The translations under genes and the position numbers were made by a program. The notes beneath the pieces were generated by a model, which saw only the letters and a program-made list of their open reading frames with translations, did no database searches and was not told the origin of the DNA. 64,000 nucleotides of DNA from positions 1 to 64,000 of the forward strand of contig JABLTJ010000011.1 in NCBI GenBank assembly GCA_013166775.1. The letters are read 5' to 3'. This DNA comes from Promethearchaeati archaeon (GTDB lineage: Archaea; Asgardarchaeota; Heimdallarchaeia; Heimdallarchaeales; Heimdallarchaeaceae). Shown here piece by piece: positions 39,060 to 48,384 of the stretch. The stretch's first letter is position 1. Every line of letters starts with the position of its first letter.

Positions 39060-40019
39060 ATGCTTGAAAAAAGAACACTTGGAAAAACCAACATCAAAGT
39101 ATCACCTATTGGGATAGGTGTAATGATGTGGATGGGAGGTAAAGGTATCATTGGTCGTATTGCACCTAATGTATCAGATGAAATCAAGAACAATATTATC
39201 AAAGAGTCGTTTGACGGTGGCATCAATTTTTTTGATACTGCAGAAATGTATGGTTTTGGAAGATCTGAAGCAAATTTAGCTAAATCTTTGAAAGCAAACA
39301 GTATTGAAGATAAAGACGTGGTTATTGGTACAAAATGGGCACCTATGTTTCGAAGAGCAAGAAATATGCGTAGAACTATTAACAAACGTCTTCAATATCT
39401 CGATGATTATACAATCGATCTCTATATGATCCATCAACCAATCAGCTTTTCTACAATCAAAACTGAAATGAATGAACTTGCAAGACTTGTAGAAAGTGAA
39501 AAGGTTAAATCTGTAGGGATAAGCAACTACAATGCAAAAAAAATGAGAAAAGCTCATGAAGAACTGGAGAAGTTAAGAATACCCTTAGCTGCCAATCAAG
39601 TAAACTATAGTTTAGTAAGAAGAAATATTGAAACTAATGGAATATTGGATACTGCTAAAGAGCTTGGGGTTACAATTACTGCCTATACACCACTTGCTGG
39701 AGGTCTCCTAACTGGTAAACTACATAACAATCCAGAAATGATGAAAAATAAGTTTGCAATGTATCGTATGGTTGCTAAGAGGAATATGGAAGAAAGCACT
39801 CCATTAGTTGAAACTTTAACAGAGATAGGTAAAACACACGAAGTTCTTCCAGGTCAAGTTGCTCTGAACTGGTTAGTTACTTATCATGGAAATACAGTAA
39901 TTACTATACCAGGTGCAACAAAAGCTTATCAAGCTAAAGAGAGTGCCGGAGCGATGGCTTTCAACTTGAGTAAAACTGAATCTGAGGAAATTGCTGAAGT
40001 ATCAGAAATCTTCCTTTAG
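39060..40019 (+). CDS. Aldo/keto reductase (Kv-beta-like)
   Basis: 319 residues. Catalytic Asp/Tyr in FFDTAEMYGFGRSE, Lys in VIGTKW, His in LYMIHQP; the C-terminus carries the NADPH-binding TIPGATKAYQA. It resembles Kv-channel beta-subunit/YghZ-type reductases. Third aldo/keto reductase in the window; it is not a recent copy of the other two. A monocistronic gene with a TTTAAAATA box near 39012. Substrate unknown. Confidence 0.9.
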   Translation: MLEKRTLGKTNIKVSPIGIGVMMWMGGKGIIGRIAPNVSDEIKNNIIKESFDGGINFFDTAEMYGFGRSEANLAKSLKANSIEDKDVVIGTKWAPMFRRARNMRRTINKRLQYLDDYTIDLYMIHQPISFSTIKTEMNELARLVESEKVKSVGISNYNAKKMRKAHEELEKLRIPLAANQVNYSLVRRNIETNGILDTAKELGVTITAYTPLAGGLLTGKLHNNPEMMKNKFAMYRMVAKRNMEESTPLVETLTEIGKTHEVLPGQVALNWLVTYHGNTVITIPGATKAYQAKESAGAMAFNLSKTESEEIAEVSEIFL

Positions 40020-40126
40020 TTTCCTTTTCTTTACTTTATTATAGACCATTCAAATGAAAATGATTATATAAATCACTATCAAAGAAGCACCAAGATTAAC
40101 ATACAAGTATTTGAGCTGACATAGCC

Positions 40127-41581
40127 ATGGCTACTGAAGAATTCGTTTCTCAAGAGGACAAACCATCCATTCGACAAGTTCTCACCAATGCCACTTTTAT
40201 GGTACTTTTCGCAGCTCAATTTATAGAAAACATTGGTAGATCAATATCTGGTTTAGCTATTGAGTTCCTTATTTTCGAACTTACAGCAAGCCCATTTTTG
40301 ATGGGTGTTCTATCAATAATTTGGTTATCACCTTTCGTTATTATTGCTCCACTAGCTGGAGTTTTAGCAGATCGGTTCGATCAGAGAAAACTTATGTTAT
40401 ATTCAAACATAGTCAGTGCACTCGCATCAGTTGGTTTTGTAATCGTTTATCTCTTCATAAACCAACTAACACAAATTCATTATCCGTTTGGACAACCAGA
40501 TCTAGTTAACTCTCTCATTACTATAAATCCAGTTCCAAATTATCTTCATGTTCTTTGGCCCTTATTCATTCTTTGTTTCATAAATTCTGCTTCAGCAGCT
40601 TTCTTCTTTCCATCTAGAAATGCTTACACTCGTTTAATAGTTAAGAAAAAGAATCTCCTGATAGCTAATTCAGTTGGATCTTCAGTATTTCAAGTCGCTA
40701 CAATTTTTGGATTTGTTCTTGCAGGTCTATTAGCAGCTCGAAGTTATTTGTTGAGTTTTATATTTGATGCTCTAACTTTCGCAGTGTCTGGGATTCTTAT
40801 AGGAGTTATTTTCTTTATAGGAAAGAAACCTCCAGAGGTTATACGGGAGAAAAGTAAGAATATTAGACAGGAGATAAAAAGCTTTGGAGAAGATATTAAA
40901 ATTGGTTATCAAACAATTCGAGAGTATCCTAAAATATCCTATATGCTCTTAGTTTTCTCTTTCACTACTTTTTCATTTGGAGCAATTAATGTGCTTTTTA
41001 TTGTGATTTTACAAGGCGAGATGAGTTTAGGTGCAACGTGGTATGGGGTTTTGCAAGCATTAATGGGGGCGTCTGGCATTATTACTGCAATTGTTCTAAT
41101 GAGAATAGGGAGGATAAATCGTAAGATTTTAGTTCTAAATATCACTTTTGGTGCAATAACAGTGTCCATGTATATCTTCGCAGTAGTAAGAAACCTCTAT
41201 GTTATGATGGCTATTATGTTCGGTTATGGTATTATGGCAGTTTGTTTAAACGTTCCTTCTTCAACATTGATCCAAGAATCTGTTCCATATGAAAAGCAAG
41301 GAAGAGTATTTGGAACGCAACAATTGCTCCAAGGTGTTGCGCAATTATTGGGAATGGGGATTGTATCTTTAATTGCAGAATATGTTCTACCTATGTATGT
41401 ACTCTTAACAAGCTCTGGAATCCTCACAATTGCAATTATTTTTGGAATAATATATTCAGGAAGAAGAGGATTGATGGGTTCAGATTATTCAGAAGAAGTC
41501 TCACCTAAGGGAATCCTGGATATGGAAACGGAACCAGTATTAACAAGTACCAGTCATCTAGAATTATCAAATGAGGACTAA
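40127..41581 (+). CDS. MFS transporter (12 TM), copy 1
   Basis: 484 residues with twelve predicted membrane helices and the MFS motif between TM2 and TM3 (GVLADRFDQRKLM). The family is the enterobactin-exporter/MFS_3-like group, usually drug or siderophore efflux. A near-identical paralogue (roughly four fifths the same by eye) is at 42319. The gene begins at ATG 40127. Downstream, 24 nt beyond its stop, is the convergent fragment of a winged-helix regulator. The substrate is unknown. Confidence 0.9.
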   Translation: MATEEFVSQEDKPSIRQVLTNATFMVLFAAQFIENIGRSISGLAIEFLIFELTASPFLMGVLSIIWLSPFVIIAPLAGVLADRFDQRKLMLYSNIVSALASVGFVIVYLFINQLTQIHYPFGQPDLVNSLITINPVPNYLHVLWPLFILCFINSASAAFFFPSRNAYTRLIVKKKNLLIANSVGSSVFQVATIFGFVLAGLLAARSYLLSFIFDALTFAVSGILIGVIFFIGKKPPEVIREKSKNIRQEIKSFGEDIKIGYQTIREYPKISYMLLVFSFTTFSFGAINVLFIVILQGEMSLGATWYGVLQALMGASGIITAIVLMRIGRINRKILVLNITFGAITVSMYIFAVVRNLYVMMAIMFGYGIMAVCLNVPSSTLIQESVPYEKQGRVFGTQQLLQGVAQLLGMGIVSLIAEYVLPMYVLLTSSGILTIAIIFGIIYSGRRGLMGSDYSEEVSPKGILDMETEPVLTSTSHLELSNED

Positions 41582-41605
41582 TTGATTTATATGTAATATC
41601 TGATC

Positions 41606-41941
41606 CTATTCTCCAAGCAATCTAACGATTCTTTCATATTCCTTATCGAGTTTAACAAAACTATTTGATTCTTTGTCAAAGAAATTAAAACCTTCACCTA
41701 TATTGATTTCCGGAATTCTAGACCACTGTTGAATGAAGTATGAATCTAGCAGAGGTTTAAGTAGATAAAAAGCATCTAGAAATTCTCTGATCTCTGATGA
41801 TGGAAATTCAATAGCAACACCAGATTTACCAGATTTGTCTATTGCAACGGTATCGGGGTAGGGGATCTTTGATAAATGGTAGAGAATTTTGTGAAAAACT
41901 CTGAAGAACTCAATTAACCAATATGTGAAATCGATTAGCAC
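41606..41941 (-). pseudogene. C-terminal fragment of the double winged-helix regulator
   Basis: About 110 codons that match the last quarter of the intact regulator at 45721-46857 (shared LYHLSKIPYP, EIREFLDAFYLLKPL, ESNSFVKLDKEYER). The first 15 codons do not match, and the N-terminal DNA-binding parts are gone. Just upstream on this strand lies an 85-bp tandem repeat, so recombination there probably removed the rest. The Met at 41941 is accidental. The remnant is convergent with MFS copy 1, just as the intact regulator lies downstream of MFS copy 2. Confidence 0.8.
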
Positions 41942-42084
41942 AAAAGCTTAGCTATTGAACTTTCAAGTTTAGAATACAATGTCTCTAGCTTAGAAAGAAT
42001 TAACCAAATGTGAAATCGATTAACACAAAAGCTTAGCTATTGAACTTTCAAGTTTAGAATACAATGTCTCTAGCTTAGAAAGAA
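41913..42084. repeat. 85-bp tandem direct repeat, two copies
   Basis: Copy 1 runs 41913-41998 and copy 2 41999-42084. Both run from ATTAACCAA through GTGAAATCGATTA to CTTAGAAAGAA and differ by one insertion and one substitution. The first copy covers the end of the regulator fragment. There is no coding potential across the repeat. It looks like slippage or recombination scar. Confidence 0.85.
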
Positions 42085-42120
42085 CATATTAGTACCAGAA
42101 ACTCATTTATTTTGATTCAT

Positions 42121-42325
42121 ATGTCATCGGAAATAAAATATGGACTTGTTTTAATTCAGTTTAATGAGTTTTCAGATCCAAATCTAGTAGTCGAATTTGC
42201 AATTGAAGCAGAGAAAGCTGGTTGCAGTAGAAGATATGAGAAAGATAGTTCCAAAAGGTCCTCCTTTAAGTATGTATGAAGCAAGCAAGATTTACAATGG
42301 TGTTGAGATGATGTGGATATGGTAG
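42121..42325 (+). pseudogene. Remnant of a luciferase-like (LLM) flavin monooxygenase
   Basis: From ATG 42121 the frame reads KYGLVLIQFNEFSDPN and VVEFAIEAEKAG, which is the conserved N-terminus of F420/FMN-dependent luciferase-like monooxygenases. After AGC the frame shifts. A second open frame (AVEDMRKIVPKGPPLSMYEA), ending at TAG 42323-42325, could be the C-terminus of the same family. About 300 residues between are gone, so this is a gene with a large internal deletion. The stop overlaps the start of MFS copy 2. Confidence 0.6.
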
Positions 42326-43782
42326 AAGACAATACTCTAACGGAAGGAATAGTTTCAACAAACAAACCTTCAGTTAGAGAGGTTCTCACTAATGCAACTT
42401 TTATGGTCTTATTTGCTGCTCAGTTTATAGAAAATATTGGTAGATCAATATCTGGTTTAGCTATTGAATTTCTTATTTTCGAACTTACTGGAAGTCCATT
42501 CTTAATGGGTATTCTTTCTATAATTTGGTTATCACCTTTTGTTATAATTGCACCAATTGCTGGAGCTTTAGCAGATCGGTTCGACCAGAGAAAACTTATG
42601 TTTATCTCAAATATAATCAGTGCAATTGCATCAGTCGGTTTCGTGATAATCTATCTTTTCATTGATCAACTAACGATGATAAATTATACAACTGTACCAA
42701 ATTTAAATAACAATCTTCCAACAATACAACCTGTTCCGAATTATCTTCATGTTCTATGGCCATTATTCGTTCTTTGTTTCATAAATTCTGCTTCAGCAGC
42801 ATTTTTCTTTCCTTCAAGAAATGCTTACACTCGTTTAATAGTCAAGAAAAAGAATCTCCTGATAGCTAATTCAGTTGCTTCTTCAGTGTTTCAGATTGCT
42901 ACAATTTTTGGATTTGTACTTGCAGGTTTATTGGCAGCACGAAGCTATTTATTGAGCTTCATATTTGATGCAGGAACTTTTGCAGTGTCTGGAATACTTA
43001 TAGGAGTCATTTTTCTTATGGGAAAGAAACCTCCAAAAGTTATAAGAGAAAAAAGTAAGAATATAAAACAAGAAATGCAACGTTTTATAGAAGACATTAA
43101 AATTGGTTATCAAACACTTAGAGAATATCCAAAAATATCTTACATGCTTTTGATATTTTCATTTATTACTTTTTCACTAGGAGCGGTTACTGTTCTTTTC
43201 ATAGTAATTATCCAAGGTGAAATGAATTTGGGGGCAACTTGGTATGGAATTCTGCAAGCTATAATGGGAGTATCTGGAATTATTACAGCCATAGTCCTTA
43301 TAAGAATAGGGAAGATAAAACGGAAAATATTGATTATAAATATCGCTTTTGGTGCTATGACTGTAGTAATGTACATATTCGCAGTTGTTAGGAATCTCTA
43401 TGTTATGATAGTTATAATGTTCAGTTATGGTATAATGATAGTTTGTATCAATGTGCCTGCTTCAACATTGATCCAAGAATCTGTTCCATATGAAAAGCAA
43501 GGAAGAGTATTTGGAACGCAACAATTGTTACAAGGTGTTGCACAATTACTAGGAATGGGAATTGTAGCCTTAATTGCAGAATATGTATTAACTATGTATG
43601 TACTCCTAGCAGGTTCAGTAATTCTTACAATTGTGTTAATTTTTGGGGTGTTATATTCTGGAAGAAGAGGATTGATGGGATCTGATTATTCGGAAGAAAT
43701 CTCACCTAAGGGAATTTTGGATGTTGAACCTGAGCCCGCATTGACAAGTATCAGTTATCTAGAATCGTCAGATGATGTTTAA
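42319..43782 (+). CDS. MFS transporter (12 TM), copy 2
   Basis: About 487 residues with twelve membrane helices and GALADRFDQRKLM between TM2 and TM3. It is a close paralogue of 40127-41581 over the whole length; differences cluster in the first 15 residues, the TM3-TM4 loop and the last 15 residues. The ATG at 42319 overlaps the stop of the monooxygenase remnant, so the promoter must lie further upstream, at or before the remnant's start. Likely the same type of substrate, either efflux or uptake. Confidence 0.9.
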   Translation: MVEDNTLTEGIVSTNKPSVREVLTNATFMVLFAAQFIENIGRSISGLAIEFLIFELTGSPFLMGILSIIWLSPFVIIAPIAGALADRFDQRKLMFISNIISAIASVGFVIIYLFIDQLTMINYTTVPNLNNNLPTIQPVPNYLHVLWPLFVLCFINSASAAFFFPSRNAYTRLIVKKKNLLIANSVASSVFQIATIFGFVLAGLLAARSYLLSFIFDAGTFAVSGILIGVIFLMGKKPPKVIREKSKNIKQEMQRFIEDIKIGYQTLREYPKISYMLLIFSFITFSLGAVTVLFIVIIQGEMNLGATWYGILQAIMGVSGIITAIVLIRIGKIKRKILIINIAFGAMTVVMYIFAVVRNLYVMIVIMFSYGIMIVCINVPASTLIQESVPYEKQGRVFGTQQLLQGVAQLLGMGIVALIAEYVLTMYVLLAGSVILTIVLIFGVLYSGRRGLMGSDYSEEISPKGILDVEPEPALTSISYLESSDDV

Positions 43783-43917
43783 CCGATTGAATATCACTAT
43801 GGTGTTGATACTATTCTGCTAGTAATAATCTCTTAATTTTTTCTTTATTCTATTTACATAGCTTTAAAAGCGCTAATAAACCTTATCCGATTATCAAAGT
43901 CAGAAGGTCGTAAAAAA

Positions 43918-45669
43918 TTGAGTTTTTTTAAAAGTAAGAAATTTATCGCTATTATAATTGTTTTAGTTACACTTACAGTTACTCTATCTGTGATTCCCTA
44001 TCCACCTATTATGCCTAGAAACATGTCAATTGATGATTACTCCTATGCTATAGATTTTACCCAATATGAATTAAGTAAACTAACACGAAAAGAAAAATTG
44101 CCATGTACAGCTGTTAGTCTCATCGTTGGTAATGAAACAATCTATCAGGAAGTGGCTGGTATTGCCAATATCGAAGAAGAAATGCAAGCAGATTTGAACA
44201 CCGTTTTCAAAGTAGGCTCAATTTCTAAATTATTTACAGCCATTGAGATTATGAAGTTATACGAAGAAGGTTTAGTGGATTTAGATGTTCCAATTACAAC
44301 TTATATCCCAGATTTCAAAATAAATAGTCGTTTTAACGATTCAGGTTCCATTACAATTCGCAATATCTTGGCTCATCGTTCTGGACTCCCAAGAACTCAT
44401 AATCTACCTCAGTGGGCATGGGATAATAACACATATGTCTTTAGAGATATGGTCGCTTCGTTAGAAGAATCTTATATGGCATATCCAGTTAATCAACAAT
44501 ACAAGTACTCAAATATCGGATTTAATATTCTTGCTAGAATTATAGAAATTGTTACAGGAGAATGGTTTGCTTTTCGTATGAGAGATTCTTTACTTCATCC
44601 TGTTGGGATGACTTCAAGTGGTTTTGTCGCCTCTCTAATTCCAACACCTGAAAAAATTGCTATGGGTTATTTCAAGGAAGGTAGACATAATATACCTTAC
44701 AATCAGTTTGATATTATTGATATGGCTTCCGGGGGGTTGCACTCTACAATAGGTGATATGAGTGAATTCGCAAAGTTCATCCTTAACTATGGAAAAGTGG
44801 ATGATATTCAAGTTATTAATTCAACTACACTTTCAATGATGTTTGAATCACGGTTTTCAAAACCTTCAGATCCACAAAAAGTAGGTATGGGGTTCATCTT
44901 GGACAAATCTTATTTGCCCAACAATGAACTTGCAGCATTTCATGCAGGAACCAACCAAGGAACAAAATCAATAATTGCTTTTGCACCAGATCAACAGCTA
45001 GCAGTGATACTTATCTCCAATTCAGCAGAATTCGAGGATGATTCAAAAGTTCTAGCACTGGAAATTCTTGAAATTATGCACGAGACTAGAACAGGATTAA
45101 AGAAGCAGAAGGAGAGTTTTGAGAAACAAGATGTAGATGTCGAGATTCTTAGAAGTTATACAGGAACATATGCAGTTGAAGGTGATGTTGCGGAAATCTA
45201 TTTGAAAAGAACTAAACTCAAAATGAGATATATGGGTTACAATGTAGTGCTTAAGCCAATAAACGATACAACTTTTATCGCAGATCATTGGTTAATCGAT
45301 ATAGGTAATATCCACGTGAGGTTCTTTGATAACTTCTTCATTCTCTCGTTAGAAGGCGTACATAATCCCATATGCCCAAGATATTCAGTTGACGCGGAAT
45401 TGATGAACCATTGGTCTTCTTATCTTGGGGACTATCAGGTATGGCTGCGACATTATTCAGCCTATACGGAAAATGAAGTTCCAGATTCTGTTCAATTACA
45501 ATTTGAAGATGGAATTCTTAGATTATCTTGGACTAACTTCGTTCTTCAACCAATAAGTCAGACTGAATTGATTATTCAAAGTGGAGCTTTTGAAGGAGAA
45601 ACAATGTTTAGAGATCCAAACACAGGTTTCCTTTATTGGCAAAATAGAGTTTTCAAACCTTCCACTTAG
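43918..45669 (+). CDS. Membrane-anchored beta-lactamase/PBP4*-type serine hydrolase
   Basis: 583 residues. The N-terminus has a hydrophobic anchor (FIAIIIVLVTLTVTLSVI). A class C beta-lactamase-like fold follows, with the active-site Ser-x-x-Lys in GSISK (S101-K104), the Tyr-x-Asn motif in YKYSNIGFN and an HAGTNQG in the position of the KTG motif. A C-terminal part of about 170 residues is unusual for the plain fold and may be a lipocalin-like domain as in D-aminopeptidases. The start is TTG 43918. Probable role: peptidase or esterase outside the membrane, since archaea lack murein. It sits between MFS copy 2 and the convergent regulator. Confidence 0.85.
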   Translation: MSFFKSKKFIAIIIVLVTLTVTLSVIPYPPIMPRNMSIDDYSYAIDFTQYELSKLTRKEKLPCTAVSLIVGNETIYQEVAGIANIEEEMQADLNTVFKVGSISKLFTAIEIMKLYEEGLVDLDVPITTYIPDFKINSRFNDSGSITIRNILAHRSGLPRTHNLPQWAWDNNTYVFRDMVASLEESYMAYPVNQQYKYSNIGFNILARIIEIVTGEWFAFRMRDSLLHPVGMTSSGFVASLIPTPEKIAMGYFKEGRHNIPYNQFDIIDMASGGLHSTIGDMSEFAKFILNYGKVDDIQVINSTTLSMMFESRFSKPSDPQKVGMGFILDKSYLPNNELAAFHAGTNQGTKSIIAFAPDQQLAVILISNSAEFEDDSKVLALEILEIMHETRTGLKKQKESFEKQDVDVEILRSYTGTYAVEGDVAEIYLKRTKLKMRYMGYNVVLKPINDTTFIADHWLIDIGNIHVRFFDNFFILSLEGVHNPICPRYSVDAELMNHWSSYLGDYQVWLRHYSAYTENEVPDSVQLQFEDGILRLSWTNFVLQPISQTELIIQSGAFEGETMFRDPNTGFLYWQNRVFKPST

Positions 45670-45720
45670 TTCACTCTTTTTTTATTATTATCAAAAACCT
45701 GTGGTTACATGCCTTAACAT

Positions 45721-46857
45721 TCAAGCTTCTTCAATTGAAGATAATGTTCGTTCATACTCTTTATCTAGCTTAACAAAACTGTTTGATTCTTCTTCGAATA
45801 AATCATATGCTCCTGCAATATTGAAATCTGGAATTTTAGACCAAAGCTGTATGAAATATGAGTCTATCAAAGGTTTAAGCAAATAAAAAGCATCTAGAAA
45901 TTCTCTTATTTCGTATGATGGAAATTCAATAGCGAGTCCTATTCTTCCTGGTTTGTCCAGAGCAATTGTCAGAGGGTAAGGGATTTTTGAAACATGATAT
46001 AAAATCTGCTGTATATTCTGTTTCGCTTCTATCACAATAAAAAGAGGGGGAAAATATTCAAAAGGATAGAAACCTGTTCTATAACCACGAATTATTCCCT
46101 TTTGTTCCATAATTTTAATACGTCTTCCAATTTGTGATTCGGATAAATCTAGTATCGCTTCTAATTTCTTTAGAGGGAGATTTTCAAGTAAATACATGTT
46201 TCTTAATATCTGTATATCTATAAAGTCGAAATTCATTCTCTCTGGTTCAGTATCAAATTCTATTACTAATTCATTGCCACTTTTAATCTTGTTCTGTAAA
46301 TGTCTTTTCCAAATCTCCCAGTTCCAATACCAACTTCCATCTTCGTCAAAATACTTAAAATTCCAACTATAAGTTTTATAATCTACTATATTTAGTGCTG
46401 AATAATCTCTTATTATGTCCTTTTCTTTCAATAATCGAAACATCTTATGAGGATGATAAGAAGAATCCAAAGAATAGATTGAATGCAGATAATATCCATT
46501 ATATTTCCCATAAGTAGGAACATACCAATCTATTGCTTCGTTTTTGTCTATTATATCATAAAATTCAGTCCTATATTTCGGATTCTCTTCTACAACAAAG
46601 ATGCTTTCTCCAATTCCTAATTTTCTCTCATGAGTTATGGGAATCTTTTTTTGAAGTATTCCTTTTTCTTTAAGGTTAAAAATTCTGTAGCGAATAGTTC
46701 TTGGAGGGATTTTTTGGTCAAAATCCCCAGATTTTTCAAGTAATTCACTTATTTGCTCTGTAGCTGGGGAATAATTCTGTTTATCGAACTGTTCATCTAT
46801 TGTACGAATAATTTGTAAATCTATGTTATCAAAATTTCTTGTTTTGCTTCTTGTCAA
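45721..46857 (-). CDS. Double winged-helix regulator, Lrp/AsnC-like
   Basis: 378 residues with two winged-helix domains. The first is at residues about 10-75 (NIDLQIIRTIDEQ to IRYRIFNLKEKGIL). The second is at about 210-265 (DFIDIQILRNMYLLENLPL, then SQIGRRIKIMEQKGIIRGYR). Each is followed by an alpha/beta region that may bind ligand. This is the intact version of the remnant at 41606. It is convergent with the serine hydrolase gene, and its own 5' side faces the second serine hydrolase (34 nt away, same strand). It probably controls the transporter/hydrolase genes nearby. The effector is unknown. Confidence 0.8.
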   Translation of the reverse strand: MTRSKTRNFDNIDLQIIRTIDEQFDKQNYSPATEQISELLEKSGDFDQKIPPRTIRYRIFNLKEKGILQKKIPITHERKLGIGESIFVVEENPKYRTEFYDIIDKNEAIDWYVPTYGKYNGYYLHSIYSLDSSYHPHKMFRLLKEKDIIRDYSALNIVDYKTYSWNFKYFDEDGSWYWNWEIWKRHLQNKIKSGNELVIEFDTEPERMNFDFIDIQILRNMYLLENLPLKKLEAILDLSESQIGRRIKIMEQKGIIRGYRTGFYPFEYFPPLFIVIEAKQNIQQILYHVSKIPYPLTIALDKPGRIGLAIEFPSYEIREFLDAFYLLKPLIDSYFIQLWSKIPDFNIAGAYDLFEEESNSFVKLDKEYERTLSSIEEA

Positions 46858-46891
46858 GAATTACACCTTTTTATTTTCTTTGGAATGTTTT

Positions 46892-48079
46892 TCATTTAAG
46901 CAACCACATAGAAGGCCAAGAGTATTCTTTAACTATGGCAAATAATATCTGGATATTCAATAATTCACCATTTATCCCATTTGCCATGATTACAGCTCCT
47001 TGACCTGTTTTAGGATTGAAAATCATCATACATGTTGCTCCAGGCATATTTGTCCCAGGATGAGTGAGGAGTAATTTATCTTCTTCTTCAATTAGGAAGA
47101 TTCCAAAACCCTGTCCTGTCCAACCAAAAAATTTTGCTGGGTCTATTTTTACTTGGGAGGAGAGCATTTGTTTTGCCATTTCAGAAGAAAGAATTTTATT
47201 TGATTCACCATTAAATGCTTTCATTAATTCTATAAGGAATAAACTCAAATCAAAAGGAGTGGTTAGAAGACCTCCATGTCCAGATGCTCCAGGATGTAAA
47301 CCTGTTTCCCTTGCTTCTCCATCTTGATTATGAGGTACGATTGCTTTTTTCTTTAATTCCCCAGTAGGATATTCAAAAGTGCTATTTTCAATTCCAAGAG
47401 GATTAAAAACAACCTCTTTCATTATTTCAGGGAGTTTTTTTCTTGTAATATCTTCATATAATTTTTGAATAATAATATAACCTAAGTTTGAATAACTATG
47501 TTCAGTTCCAGGTTTAAAACAAACCTCAACTGGATCATTAAGAGCAGGAAGTTCGCCTTTTAGTGTTTGATTAATCGTAGGAATCTTTCCTTCTTCTACT
47601 TCAAACATAGAATCTGGACGATTTATTCCAGCTGTATGTGTTAAAAGTTGTCGAAGTGTAATTTTATTTCTTTTTGTAAAATCGTTTTCTGGAATTTTCC
47701 ATGAATGGAGCTTATCATTCACATTTTCATCTAAGTCTAGTAAATTCTGCTCAACAGCATTTAATATTGCAGCGGCAGTAAATGTTTTTGAAGTCGACCC
47801 TCCTTCAAAGAGAGTATCAAGAGTAATTTCCTCTTGCGTTCTAACATCTTTTACACCAAAGCTTTTTGTCCATTCAATTTCAAAGTTATTGATTACTGCT
47901 ATACCGATACCTGGAACCTTGAGTGTTTTCATCTGTTCCTCAATGGTTCCTAAAGATTCCCAGATAGGTGAAGGAAATCCTTCAAGATCTAATTGAGGTA
48001 TTTCACTTTCTATTTTTCTAATTCGCTCTTTGATTTTGTTTTCATCTTTTCCTAAAATCCTCAATCTATCATCATTCAT
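46892..48079 (-). CDS. Beta-lactamase-type serine hydrolase, cytoplasmic
   Basis: 395 residues of the class C beta-lactamase/esterase fold: Ser-x-x-Lys in GGSTSK (S95-K98), Tyr-x-Asn in HSYSNLGY, and HPGTN near the C-terminus. There is no signal peptide, unlike the hydrolase at 43918, so it acts inside the cell, perhaps as an esterase or D-aminopeptidase. Starts with ATG 48079. It may be co-transcribed with the regulator, which begins 34 nt after its stop. Confidence 0.85.
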   Translation of the reverse strand: MNDDRLRILGKDENKIKERIRKIESEIPQLDLEGFPSPIWESLGTIEEQMKTLKVPGIGIAVINNFEIEWTKSFGVKDVRTQEEITLDTLFEGGSTSKTFTAAAILNAVEQNLLDLDENVNDKLHSWKIPENDFTKRNKITLRQLLTHTAGINRPDSMFEVEEGKIPTINQTLKGELPALNDPVEVCFKPGTEHSYSNLGYIIIQKLYEDITRKKLPEIMKEVVFNPLGIENSTFEYPTGELKKKAIVPHNQDGEARETGLHPGASGHGGLLTTPFDLSLFLIELMKAFNGESNKILSSEMAKQMLSSQVKIDPAKFFGWTGQGFGIFLIEEEDKLLLTHPGTNMPGATCMMIFNPKTGQGAVIMANGINGELLNIQILFAIVKEYSWPSMWLLK

Positions 48080-48215
48080 TTTCTTTCACCTTTATAATTA
48101 TCAATTTACTATTCTTCAGGAACACCATACAGTTTATGGCAATATTAAATATAAAAATATTGCCATTTAGTGCATAGTTTTATAAGTGGGTTTGGAAAAT
48201 GTGAAAAAGATTACC

Positions 48216-48335
48216 ATGGGAAATGTTGTAACTAATCCATATATAGAGTGCTATAATACCATACTAGAAGCAGATCGAACAAGGTTATACGAAATTGAAG
48301 CAAAGAAATTCTTAGAACAACCTTTCTCGCTTTAA
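48216..48335 (+). CDS. Small ORF or gene remnant
   Basis: 39 codons (NPYIECYNTILEADRTRLYE in the middle), led by a TATA-like TTTTATAAG around 48178-48186 about 35 nt before the ATG. No family is recognised. It could be a short peptide gene or a truncated remnant that kept its promoter. The stretch 48080-48384 shows nothing else except the promoter of the GH3 gene. Confidence 0.25.
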   Translation: MGNVVTNPYIECYNTILEADRTRLYEIEAKKFLEQPFSL

Positions 48336-48384
48336 ACAAATTTAAGGACGAAACTTTTAAAATAAAATACATGCTTCAAAACTT

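Noticed and set aside
42156..42389. 77-codon minus-strand frame across the MFS start
   Set aside because: Overlaps the monooxygenase remnant and the MFS N-terminus; shadow frame.
40127..43782. Two MFS genes as transposon-borne resistance genes
   Set aside because: No terminal inverted repeats or transposase nearby; a local duplication explains them.
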